Assembly (NCBI GenBank): GCA_958450365.1
Contig: CAUEEP010000732.1
Span: forward strand, 3,411,001 to 3,475,000
Source of the DNA: Mesorhabditis belari
Lineage: Eukaryota; Nematoda; Chromadorea; Rhabditida; Rhabditidae
Direction of reading: 5' to 3'
DNA: 64,000 nt
Position numbers and translations under genes: made by a program. The notes under the pieces were generated by a model, which made no database searches, was not told the origin of the DNA, and was given only the letters and a program-made list of their open reading frames with translations. Below, in pieces: positions 54,758 through 64,000 of this stretch. Numbering within the stretch: position 1 is the first letter of the stretch; each line of letters opens with the position of its first letter.

Positions 54758-56698
54758 TTACTTGCGAGGGCTTTTGTAGGAAGATTGTTCCTTTGATAAA
54801 CGATCGCCAATTCCAGAACTTGTAGAAGATGGAGTCCGTTGAAATGAAGATTTGGAAGTCGTCGTTGGTATTCTTGAAGGTTGTTCTTGTTCTGTTGATG
54901 GCTTGCGGACCATTGGGCGGATGAGTGAAGTTGAGCGTGTGGTCAAAAGATTTGAAGGTGACTAAAATCGAATTTACAAAAAATAAAAATCAAGCTGACT
55001 AATTTTTCCCCCGGATAAAGGCCGACTTTTGAAGGGGACAACACATTGCTACTGTGATTGCCGAGATAGTTGAGGGTGCCTCGAGTTGGAAGAATGGGCT
55101 GTGATTCTCTAAAACGCGACATTTGAAATTTTTAATTGAATCACGTTTTATGAATACACCTTAAAATACGAAAGCCTTACACTGTCCGACTCACTGAAAA
55201 GTTCCAAATGCATTGCGCCATTTCAGCTGATACTTGATTGCCAGCCATCTCCTTTATAAACCACAGTGCCATGCAACCATCGGCCTAAAGGCTTTGCTTT
55301 TTTTTGTTATTTAACAAAAACCAACCATTAGAACCGAGTTTATGAAATATTCCGAAAGATGATTTGACGGCAATGAGATATGTGCCGGGCTGGCTTGTCC
55401 AACAGCTGAACCCATCGCCAACGACTTTGGAGTCTAAATCATACTTTTAATTTTGTTTTATAAATCATATTTCTAAAACTCACAGGCAAATATTTTGAAG
55501 CACAATAAATCCTCCATCGTGGTAACAGTAGAAACAACGTGTAATGAATGGCCATCAGAAACGTGATGATGAAGAGGAAACTGAGCCAGAAGAACAGGAA
55601 AACGTAGAGTTGCTCATAAACGCTGTTGATGGAGATAAAGCAGTTTGCTTGAAGCATTTGATTTGGAGTCGTGATGTTCAGCGATCCTTTCTAAATGATC
55701 TTTGATCAAAGATAACAGAGCTAAAAAAAACCTCGTATCCATAATCGTCAGGCACATAACAAATTGCTTTCTTTGGAAATTTCCTCATCGATTCTTTGGA
55801 TGGGCGAATAAAGACTTCCTTCATCAACTAAATAAAGAAAGAAATAAACTTAAATTTAACGATATTTTTACCTCAAATCCCCAGAAGATTGAAGTGCTAT
55901 CAACCAGAAACATGCAGATTCCAAATTGAGCAATCAGGTTCAACACTTGGAGCCATTTTTGAACGACATACAGAAGTACCGCTAGTTGACCTTGTAAGCA
56001 GTGTCGTCTAAAAATAACAAATTGCGATTCAATAAACCATCAACCAAAACCACCTTTCTTGTGGAGATCCAAGACTGCGCAGCAAAAACTCGCAAATTGC
56101 TTCAACTTCTTTCATTCTTTCTTCACCTTTCAATGATTTTATGCAACGAGCCTGTGAAATCGCCGAGACGGTTTGATTAACTTAAACAACGCTTATAATA
56201 AACTAGAAGAACACACATTTGTTACCATTTTTGAATGATAAAGCAAAAGCTGTCCATGCACATTTTGGAATTGCGAAGAGAACCAGTTGAAGAATGAACA
56301 AGTAAGGCATCCACTAAACCAAACGATGGTTAACAAACATCAAAATAAATCTTTACTTGAAAGTTTCGGACGAAAAAGTCTGCAAATCCAACGGGGACGA
56401 ATGCATTCGGGCTGTTTGATGCATCATCCACAATTTGAAATCTTCCTTGGGTAAAGCAATACTCATTGTAGAATCCTTGCCAGATAGCTAAAGTTAAAAG
56501 ATTAAAAAGTCATTAATGTAACAATTTACCAGGCTTCCCCGCCACAATACACTTCATTGGGTGACCGAAGTTTTGGAAGATCATTGCCAAACACATGAAG
56601 AAGGCGAGAATTGCATTCGTGATCACACAATTGAAAACGTCAACAAAATCGAAGAATGGCGGCAGCAGGGTCAACATACCCTCCGATTTCATCATCAC
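54758..56698 (-). CDS. Innexin gap-junction protein
   Basis: The start at 56,698 opens MMKSEGMLTLLPPFFDFVDV. TM1 follows (ITNAILAFFMCLAMIFQNFG), then GHPMKCIVAG. The first extracellular loop ends FYNEYCFTQGRF, and TM2 begins FQWMPYLFILQLVLFAIPKC. That is the innexin C..C loop plus the YYQWVPF-like element, here NFQWMPY. The cytoplasmic loop (GEERMKEVEAICEFLLRSLG) and TM3 (VVQKWLQVLNLIAQFGICMF) follow. The second loop has conserved cysteines (AICYVPDDYG, ANCFISINSVYEQLYVFLFF), then TM4 (LSFLFIITFLMAIHYTLFLL). A long Ser/Thr/Pro-rich cytoplasmic tail ends SSYKSPRK at 54,758. Innexins form invertebrate gap junctions and hemichannels. Which paralogue this is cannot be told by eye. Upstream sequence contains TTTTAG just before the start, possibly a trans-splice site. 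Confidence 0.9.
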
Positions 56699-57099
56699 TA
56701 AAAGAAAATACCTTGATTGTGTTCAATGAGAAAAAGTGGCAAAAACAAGAACGGCACCTCAATCCCTAACTCGCGTCAATGATTTTTGTGTGGAAGAAAC
56801 TTTTTGTCTTGGCTAAATACCCATTAACTACAGTAAGATGTAAAGTGTCGCAAAAGAAATCACCAATGGGTTCTCAATCTTCCAATCAACTTAAATATCG
56901 TAATATCGTTAGTAAATCGTTCTGAACTATAGATTTCGTAGTCTGAAAGAAACCCAGGCCTGTATGATAGAGCTTGTGTTGTTAGTGACCGATTGGGTAC
57001 TAGGCTAGTTGAGGTTGGCACAATTTTTTTGAAAACCACTTTTTCTGAGGTAATTTTCTGCGTAGATTCCGAAAAACTACATCTATTGTTTCTTCTGGT
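56699..57099. other. Innexin upstream region
   Basis: About 400 bp that should contain the innexin promoter. No clear motif was read. A minus-strand open frame continuing from the transposase relic crosses it (to 56,860) without similarity that I recognise. Confidence 0.4.
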
Positions 57100-57760
57100 T
57101 TTGAGTTTTAATATTTTGTTTTTATGTTTGTGACCCCTAAAGAAGGCCGTTGGGTTGAGGGTTATTTTACCTCGCTGGCACGGGTAATGTTGTTGCACTT
57201 GCGACCAGAAGTGGAACCATGGGTCGTCACCAAACTGTATTTACGGGAGGCGACCATGGTTGTATTTGCGCTTGCTGATGATCGTTTCATCGATCTCCAC
57301 GTGAACACCAGGACCACCGATTGTTCGTGGGTTAGCAGCAAAGTACTTTGCGAAGATGTCACGAAACCATTGGCACCACAGCATGACGGTGTTTCTGTCG
57401 GTTTTCGTTTCTCTGGTCATGACGTTAACAGAAGCGCTGAGGCGAGAGTGGTAGTAGGCAAGATGCATTGCTTTCCTGAGGGTAACATGGGTATTCTCGA
57501 AGAACGTACCTACGTAGATCCGATGCGATTAGGTCGGTCCTTGCATCGTTGCCGATTGTATTCCCGACGAGGAGTTGCGCCTTGATGCCCACGATCGTAA
57601 CGCTTCATGTCGTCGTTTCAACAGTTTGGACACGTTCTTTTGCGATGAAGAAGTCCAATATCCTGAAGCCATTGACTGGAGTAGCTTTTCACTAAGCTTC
57701 AACAGCGTCATGTATTGCAGCGCTACGAGAGGGTTGGCCATCTTTCCACTTTGCGATGTG
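57100..57760 (-). pseudogene. Broken Merlin / IS1595-type transposase
   Basis: Read on the minus strand, shifting frame twice, the sequence gives FFENTHVTLRKAMHLAYYHS, then VMLWCQWFRDIFAKYF, then PGVHVEIDETIISKRKYNHG. The FFE....L phrase, and EIDET followed by K.KYNRGR, are typical of IS1016/IS1595 bacterial transposases and of eukaryotic Merlin transposons. EIDET holds the first catalytic aspartate. The later DDE residues are not recognisable. Stops and frameshifts show it is dead. The terminal inverted repeats were not found. Confidence 0.7.
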
Positions 57761-58581
57761 CGAAAGTGGGGGAGAAGCTCTGTTTTTGATCCCTTTTATA
57801 AGGACCGAGCCTAACGGATCTTAACAAGTTCAAAAAACCTCGCCCACATAACTCAAACAGCATAAAAATTTCATAAAAATCGATGTAATAGTGTTGTGGT
57901 GACAATTCGTATTTAAACTATGCAAATTTGCAAATGTACCACCGATTGTAAAAAAATCGTAAATTCTCCAATTCCCATCATATTTTTGCTGAATCACCAA
58001 TTAAAAACCGCTCTGCATTTTTTCGCAATTGTCACTGAAATTCCGGAAAACACTTTTACGAGTCGAGAATTTTTATCACCGCCTTTGATAGCAAAGAAAT
58101 TTTTCAAATTCCAAATTTGGAACTGATGCAGAAAAAAAACAAAAGCTCTTACGGATCACTGGGAATCAGTTTAGCGTATTCATTGGAATCCTCAGCTTTT
58201 TATTGTGGAGCTTTTCAAGGATTAGTGTGAAGTGGTTCGGAAAAGATGTTTGGGAAGAGATTGGAGATATTTGAAGAATTTCTGAGCGCATTTAATGATC
58301 AGATTAAAGGGGGGGGGGGTACCCAAATCAGCGCTGCCCATTTCTGCGCCGAATTTTTCGCATGACTGTCATAATTTTTCCTGCTTCTATGCTTTTGCTC
58401 TTGTTTTATTTTTTACACATAGAGCCGGTCTAAAAGTAGCTATTACCCAAAAAAAGCACAAAGACTTGCCACAGTTTAGCGCTTTTTCATAGTTTTTCTC
58501 AATAAAGTCATTGTTTTTAGCATTTTTGTCTTTCTTTCTCTAATCTTTCTTATTATAAAAGTTTAACTGATAATTTGATAC
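57761..58581. other. AT-rich gene-free stretch
   Basis: No protein similarity or strong repeats. A run of nine G's lies at about 58,310. Open frames of 60-80 codons on both strands look random. Confidence 0.5.
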
Positions 58582-58772
58582 GCGCCCCGCCCCCTTTGCC
58601 ATTGTCAATCCAACTTTAATATCTTGGTGTTGGGCTGTTCATAGTTTTTGTACCAATCGACAGAGAAAGACTTGGCGCATCCAATGATACCAAGAATCTT
58701 TCAATTGAACAGCCCAACACCAAGATATTTAAGCTCAAAGTTAGATTGCCAATGGCAAAAGGGGCGGGGCGC
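58582..58772. mobile_element. Palindromic MITE with GC-rich ends
   Basis: The left arm CGCGCCCCGCCCCCTTTGCC and onward to TTGGGCTGTTCA is mirrored by the right arm TGAACAGCCCAACACCAAG ... TGGCAAAAGGGGCGGGGCG. Arms are about 70 bp around a 45-bp centre. There is no coding sequence. Confidence 0.75.
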
Positions 58773-59327
58773 TCAAACGTCCGATAGCCGATAATTTGGT
58801 GAAGATTTTTACTGGTAATTCATTAGTACGGTCGACCAGTGGAGTCGTCTCACTGTGAATGTGTTAGTTTATGTTTTTGTTTTCGAATTCTCATCTAAAT
58901 AAACGTTTCCCCAAAAATGACGTCTGACAATTTGAGGGTAAAGGGAGTGTCTCGTCGGAACAACTGATAAGCCGGCGATTTTTAACGTAATCCGCCAAGC
59001 AAAAGAATTCTATTATGGCAAAATTCTTCATTGTGTCGGGTGACTAAATTTTTTTCATAATAAAACAAAATTCTATTTGCAAAAGCGTTCATTTTCTCAC
59101 TCACAGAGGATTGGGCTCCATCTTTTATTGGTTAGAGTCATTTTTTCAGTCATTTCAGTCACTTTTTCACTCCAAAAAGTTTATTCTAAAAAATTTTTAC
59201 AACTGAAAAGTTGTAAATTGTGAAATTTCTCTAAAACTGGATTTTGGTGTGGGAAAATGCATGTTTAGAATTTTTTTTTTGATTCTAATTGAATCAAAAT
59301 TTGATCTTGTTTTGATCTGGATTTGAA

Positions 59328-59810
59328 GGGAGTGGGACAAATGCGACCTTTTTTTGCGCACCCGGACATTTGCGCACCTTCTTTTCCGCACCTTGCCCAT
59401 TAGCGCACCTTTTTTCGCGTTTTAAAAAAGCTCTAAAAAGCTAATATTAACCAATTTCTATTCTAAAAGTTGTTTTTCTAGGTAATTTTAGGGCGTAGAA
59501 TCGAAATTTTGACATATCAGAGCTTGTGGAAACAAACGAACGGAGTTATACAAAGAGAAAAATCGACAATTTTCTGTAATTTGATCTAGCCGTTTTGTCT
59601 TTCAAATTGGTTCCACACGCTCTGTTATGTCAAAATTTGAATTCAACACCCTCAAATTACCTAGAAAAACAACATTTGGAATAGAAATTGGTTAATATTA
59701 GCTTTTTAGAGCTTTTTAAACATTTTAAAACGCGAAAAAAGGTGCGCTAATGGGCAAGGTGCGCAAATGTCCGGGTGCGCAAAAAAAAAGGTCGCATTTG
59801 TCCCACTCCC
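59328..59810. mobile_element. hAT-like MITE with 9-bp target duplication
   Basis: A 483-bp element starts GGGAGTGGGACAAATGCGAC and ends with the inverted GTCGCATTTGTCCCACTCCC. It is bracketed by GGATTTGAA on both sides (59,319-59,327 and 59,811-59,819). Almost the whole element is a long palindrome: GCGCACC-rich subterminal blocks and the CAATTTCTATTC centre are mirrored. It shares its outer 25 bp with the element at 38,193. Confidence 0.85.
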
Positions 59811-60109
59811 GGATTTGAATTGGATTGAATTTTTCTCGAATTAAAAGCAAAAAACTAAAGTTTAAGTTATCTGCTTATTGATTTACAACAAAATTTCAAT
59901 ATTGAAATATTTTTTTTATGATTAATATTTCAATATTCACTATTTTCTTTTTTTCTTTTTTGAAAATAATTGAAATCTCAAGGGAATACGGCTTATTAGC
60001 ACTCAAAAAGAAGCATTGGCTAAAGAGAAAAAGCAAAAAAAATGATCAAATCCAAATTTCTATAACTATTTTTGGAATTGAAATCTATATTTTTTAATAT
60101 TTTAGAGCT

Positions 60110-60426
60110 TACCGTATTTCTTCGAATAGAAGACCGGGTAAAGAGTATCATCGCGTACTCCTGCGTAGCAGCCCTTTTTAAAATTTCTTTTCTGCATAAA
60201 AGCTTTCAATCAAGTGCTATAGAGCTGGAAAATGGCTCAAAAATACCACATGAGCTAACGGTTTTTGAGCCATTTTCCAGCTCTATAGCACTTCATTGAA
60301 AGCTTTTATGCAGAAAAGAAATTTTAAAAAGGGCTGCTACGCAGATACGGGCTGCTAAAAAGGGCTGCTACGGAGGAGTATGCGATGATACTCTTTACCC
60401 GGTCTTCTATTCGAAGAAATACGGTA
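60110..60426. mobile_element. MITE, TACCGTATTTCTTCGAATAG termini
   Basis: A 317-bp near-perfect palindrome just upstream of ephrin. The left end TACCGTATTTCTTCGAATAG and right end CTATTCGAAGAAATACGGTA match. The arms continue through AAGACCGGGTAAAGAGTATC and AGCAGCCCTTTTTAAAATTT. The right arm has a small internal duplication (GGGCTGCTA). The TACCGTA start recalls the other TACCGTA family in filamin introns, but the rest differs. Confidence 0.8.
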
Positions 60427-60477
60427 ACTTTAAAACTAAACTTTCAGATTTACCAATTCTCTATATTCGAAAACTGT

Positions 60478-61932
60478 ATGCAAATTTCATTGCTCGTATT
60501 CTCATTGGTTTTCCACTGCAGCCTTAGTGCAGTACTAGAAAAAGTGCTGAAATCTCGGATTCACGATATTCATTGGAATTCAAATAATCCAAGGTTTAAT
60601 TGTGAATAGTTTGAAAACAAAGAACAAAAACGATTTTAGTTTTGAAGTGGATCCTTATTGGCGGCTGAGGGTTCTCTCTCGAGATTCTCTCCGCTTTCAC
60701 TGTCCCCAGGCACCGGAAGTGTTATTGATATACAAAGTTGGTAAAAAGATTCGATTAACAACAAAATAAAACAGTCTACTGTCTCGCTACAGTATCGTAT
60801 CGAAAAGTATCGAAATTATGACAAAAGATTAGACTTTTACATTACACTCCAATTTTTCTGCACTGCTAAACTGATTTTTTGAACTTTTTACTAAAAACAC
60901 CTTTCTTGTTGCATTCTTTTCTTCATTGCAACAACGATTTTGATGAAAATGAAAGCTTTCTATTGTACTTTGTACCAGAAAGTACAAAGTACAATAGAAA
61001 GGACACCTTTTTCTCTCTATTTAACAGTTTTTCAGGTAAAGAAGCCATGTTTTGAGAGTTGTTTCATTGGTGATGAATCGGAATTGATTGTGAATTGTTC
61101 ATCCTCATTCGCTCATTTTTCTCATCTCAAAATTCACTCGACAAAAACGGTAAAAGTGGATTTCGAAGAAGAGGAACGAGACTCGACGCTGTACTTTTTG
61201 AGTAAGTTGAAGAAAAGAAAGCTATGCAATTTGTTCTGAAACAAAAATAAACTGTCTACTGTCTCACTATAGTGAAAAGCAGCTATGCAACTTGTTCTGA
61301 AACTAAAATAAACTCAAATCTATCTTCAGCCACTTCAACGGGTGAATTCGACGGGCTTGACAACGAGATCTTCGGGCTTTGTCATGAAAGAAATTTGAGA
61401 ATTTCGGTCGAAGTGCAAAGAAAAGTGAGTTTAATCAAAAAATCCTGAGCTTTAAAGCATTTTAAAGTAAGATTTATAATGAAAATCGCCAAAAATGGCA
61501 GCAGAGAGGGATCAAATAGTATCCAAATAGTAAAATGAGTTGTATAACTTCAATTGGGCAACTTTTAAGAGAGAGATTTAGTTAAGATTACGGGCTTTAA
61601 AATTTATTATCACACTTAAAACGATTAGGGTTGAACTTGGAGTTAATCTATCAAAGAGATAGTCGACATAAATATATAATACCCTGTATAAGTACTAAAA
61701 GTTTCAGGATCGTCTCCACAATCGCCACCGACATCACAGCGGATTGCACTGGAGAGAAGAGAATGGTGTTGGGTCGTGGAAGAAAAACGTTTTCCATAGG
61801 AAAGCTTTGGAACCCTTTGAAAGTCGAGAAGTTGAGGAGGAGCCGATTGAAGATGAACGAGTGAATAGGATACAAAATGTGATGGTTGGTTTAAGGAGTG
61901 CAGTCCAAAGAACAACGAACAACCTACAGTAG
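60478..61932 (+). CDS. Ephrin
   Basis: Five exons: 60,478-60,593, 60,640-60,736, 61,036-61,201, 61,330-61,424 and 61,708-61,932. They encode about 230 residues. A signal peptide (MQISLLVFSLVFHCSLSA) is followed by the ephrin ectodomain: HDIHWNSNNP, DSLRFHCPQAPEVLLIYK, KKPCFESC, then the C-terminal signature TSTGEFDGLDNEIFGLCHER and NLRISVEV. These align with the W-N-S-N-P strand, the D.L.I.CP motif and the STS.G...GLDN..GG.C..R motif of ephrins, including disulphide cysteines. Ephrins bind Eph receptors for contact-dependent guidance. Oddity: the last exon is charged (FESREVEEEPIEDERVNRIQ) and lacks the hydrophobic GPI-attachment tail expected in nematode ephrins. A longer or alternative 3' end, or a secreted form, is possible. 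I cannot say which ephrin paralogue it is. Confidence 0.88.
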
Positions 61933-61935
61933 TCG

Positions 61936-62040
61936 TAGTCGTTGCCGTATTGCTACCGTAGTCGTTGCCGTATTGCTACCGTAGTCGTTACCTTACCGCT
62001 ACCGTAGTCGTTACCTTACCACTACCGTAGTCGTTACTTT
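61936..62040. repeat. About 22-bp tandem repeat (TAGTCGTTGCCGTATTGCTACCG)
   Basis: Five or so units directly after the ephrin stop, in its 3' flank. Confidence 0.85.
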
Positions 62041-62052
62041 GGGCTTGTTTTT

Positions 62053-62163
62053 TAGAATGTACTTTGTACTCAACAATGTAAACATCCCCCTTCTCGTGCA
62101 CTAGTCTTCAATTTCTGATTCAGTGCACCAAAAAGGGCGCAATTCTATTTTAGAGTACAAAGT
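62053..62163. mobile_element. Short palindromic element, TGTACTTTGTACTC ends
   Basis: It begins TGTACTTTGTACTCAACA and ends TAGAGTACAAAGTACA, with inner TCGTGCACTAG / AGTGCACCAAAAAG mirrored. Same family as 8146-8314. A plain palindrome of the end motif also occurs at 60,963-60,994. Confidence 0.7.
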
Positions 62164-62588
62164 ACAAGAATAAGTCTATCATGCTCAAATTAGTAGTAAT
62201 ATTTGGTAGATAAATGTAAATTACAGTCTGGACAAATGCATTTAATGCCACCGGACGTTCGGCAGCTTCCCGATGACTCTCTTCGGCTGCCTTCAGGTAA
62301 CTTTATCTACAATTCCAAAAAAAAACAAATGTTAAGGCTAGAAGTGGCTCTGTGTTTTCTAAAAGATAATAGAAAGATATTTCTGTAGCTTTTCACAAAT
62401 TGTTCACGATCTAGTACGCCCCTTGAATCCCGACCAAACAACACAAATTTTTAGTTCTTTTGAATAAACTGGAATCCTCTCGATCACTCGTCCACTTCTC
62501 ATTGGTCTCATTCATTTTTCTACTCATTCGATTAGTTTAGTGTATAATTTAATAAATAATTTATTGATTTTATGCAAATTATTGTCAA

Positions 62589-63928
62589 TTATTGGGAATC
62601 AATGTATGAGATCGGTCCAAAGCATTTCTCGTAGATCGAATCGATCGCTTTCGTCACTTGACCCCGAATGTCCACTGGATTTCCGCCAAGAGCTATATGC
62701 TTTGTCTAAAATTAGCATAATAAAAGTTAGAGTTTACACAGCTACAGTATCCCAGTACAGTATAATACTATACTGTGCCGAATATTTCGACAAAGTACTA
62801 AAGTTGTGGCAATCAAAGTTATATCGATTTCAAAAATATTATTTTATTTGTTGCTTTGTGATTGATTTTCTAACCTAGTTTAGATAAATAATAAATTATA
62901 TTTAGCAGAAATTATATGCAATTCGAGCCAAGGGGAGCTCAACAGAACTACGTCAAGTTTTGTCATACCTATTATAGTACAGTATGCTCATACCTATTAT
63001 ACATAGTACAGTATCCAGTAGATTCAGTAGATGTAATGTAACTGTATACTGTAGTAATAACTTATGCAGTAATAGTTAAATGGACTATTAAATAAGACTC
63101 CAGAGTACAGTACAGTTCGCTTGTTTTAGTTGTTGAAAATGTCAAGTCGTTTGTTGTACTCACTCGCATATGATCTTTGATTACATTCGGCGCATAGGTG
63201 CTCCCAAAAGAGCAATGTGGGCACAGATAAACGAGTCGCTTGAAATGATGCTGGAGAACGTGACGTTCTCGATGAGTGATCTCACGAAGCCCACAAAGGA
63301 GACAGCTAGAATGATGGATTTGATAATAATGCTAAATAATGTTACAAAGTATGTTCGGTTTCCAATTGTAAGATCTCTGCTTCTAATATCCAAAACCTAC
63401 TTTGGACTGAATATCTTTTAATTTAGACACTTTAATTGATAAGCCCAGTTTTTTTCACTCACGTAGACGTTGGCCTTTTCGATCGTTTCGCAGCCGGCTC
63501 TTGCGTGATTTGAAGCGATTCGATTCGCTGAGTGCTCTAAGAAAAAAAGTATGCTAAAGATTTGAGCTCTAATTCAAATAGCTTTCATTTTTCCCATACA
63601 ATAGAATCATTTTGAAACAATAGCAAGATCATTGTGTCACCTTTTCACTCGAGTTTCCCATTTCTTGTTCCTCTCCTGGATCAATGATGTCAAACGGGAG
63701 TCCATCGTCGCCAATTTCTGCCCAAACCGCATTTTGACTTGATCCTAAATTCTAGGATTATATAGGCCAGATCTTGTCCTAATTTTTGGCTAACCTTGTC
63801 TCGTTTGCTGTGCGACAGGGATCAAATCCTCTGGCTTTACCCCATCAGCCGCCCAATCAATCAAATCCATCACTGTATCGACCACCTCTTTCTCATATCT
63901 AGCCAAAAGACGTTGATCACCGAAACAC
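62589..63928 (-). CDS. C2H2 zinc-finger protein, 3' part
   Basis: Five exons run in from the right edge: 63,928-63,794, 63,744-63,641, 63,536-63,463, 63,305-63,185 and 62,705-62,589. All junctions keep frame. The upstream exon reads CFGDQRLLARYEKEVVDTVM and DLIDWAADGVKPEDLIP. An acidic linker (DDGLPFDIIDPGEEQEMG) and basic patch (EPAAKRSKRP) follow. The zinc-finger part reads CLLCGLREITHRERHVLQHH, then YLCPHCSFGSTYAPNTKHI, giving CxxC...HxxxH and CxxC...H patterns. The protein ends CFGPISYIDSQ. The KRSKRP patch could be a nuclear localisation signal. A DNA-binding or chromatin role is inferred from the fingers only. I do not recognise the specific gene. The 5' part lies outside the window. 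Confidence 0.75.
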
Positions 63929-64000
63929 CTAGAATCATGGGGTTTAAACAACATTTTTATGTACTTTTCTAGAAACACACCCTTTCTGGCACGCTCAACT

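Noticed and set aside
62203..62388. Possible exon SGQMHLMPPDVRQLPDDSLR on the plus strand as an ephrin 3' exon
   Set aside because: Splice sites are plausible, but it does not supply a GPI tail, and the phase to the last ephrin exon is blocked by the stop at 61,930. RNA data would be needed.
63170..63421. 83-codon plus-strand frame
   Set aside because: It overlaps the minus-strand zinc-finger exon, which has phase continuity and Cys/His patterns.
1..64000. Prophage, CRISPR array, biosynthetic cluster or plasmid functions
   Set aside because: All coding evidence is intron-containing eukaryotic genes. Tandem repeats here lack the regular repeat/unique-spacer pattern of CRISPR arrays.

Overview
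The window is nuclear DNA of a nematode, most likely a rhabditid. The evidence is short introns with GTAAGT-like donors and TTTCAG acceptors, AT-rich non-coding DNA, SL2-operon-like gene clusters spaced 80-260 bp apart, an innexin gene, and recurring CTACAGTA-type words. I do not assign a species. All gene models were read by eye from splice sites and protein similarity, so exon ends may be off by a few bases.

Layout. 1-700: 5' half of a PhzF/PBLD-like isomerase gene on the minus strand, running off the left edge. 700-14,700: about 14 kb with no recognisable gene, packed with minisatellites, a GTAC-rich satellite, palindromic elements, mariner ends and tRNA-like fragments. 14,715-37,732: a complete filamin gene (about 61 exons, two CH domains, about 20 Ig-like repeats) whose introns hold three copies of one MITE family, a decayed mariner, palindromes and tandem repeats. 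38,708-41,254: cereblon (LON plus CULT domains). 41,451-44,549 (minus): a compact cluster transcribed SPTSS (small subunit of serine palmitoyltransferase), ATG12, PRCC. A 0.54 kb divergent promoter separates it from a plus-strand pair: a small basic protein followed after 121 bp by RPAP1 (45,952-48,843). 51,636-53,112 (minus): transformer-2-type SR protein. 53,320-54,446 (minus): unknown one-TM protein. 54,758-56,698 (minus): innexin. 57.1-57.75 kb: broken Merlin/IS1595-type transposase. 58-60.4 kb: three palindromic MITEs. 60,478-61,932: ephrin. 62,589-63,928 (minus): 3' part of a C2H2 zinc-finger gene running off the right edge.

Biology. The genes are mainly conserved housekeeping or cell-architecture genes: actin crosslinking (filamin), ubiquitin-ligase substrate reception (cereblon), sphingolipid synthesis (SPTSS), autophagy (ATG12), pre-mRNA handling (PRCC, Tra2), Pol II assembly (RPAP1), gap junctions (innexin) and cell guidance (ephrin). 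I see no CRISPR array, prophage, rRNA or convincing functional tRNA.

Most notable: a 10-bp minisatellite that seems to have grown from transposase codons inside the mariner; two related hAT-like MITEs with 8-9 bp target duplications; intact cereblon with its tryptophan cage; single-base frameshifts in filamin and cereblon; duplication of filamin exon 1 and triplication of an exon/intron junction; and several dispersed palindromic families.
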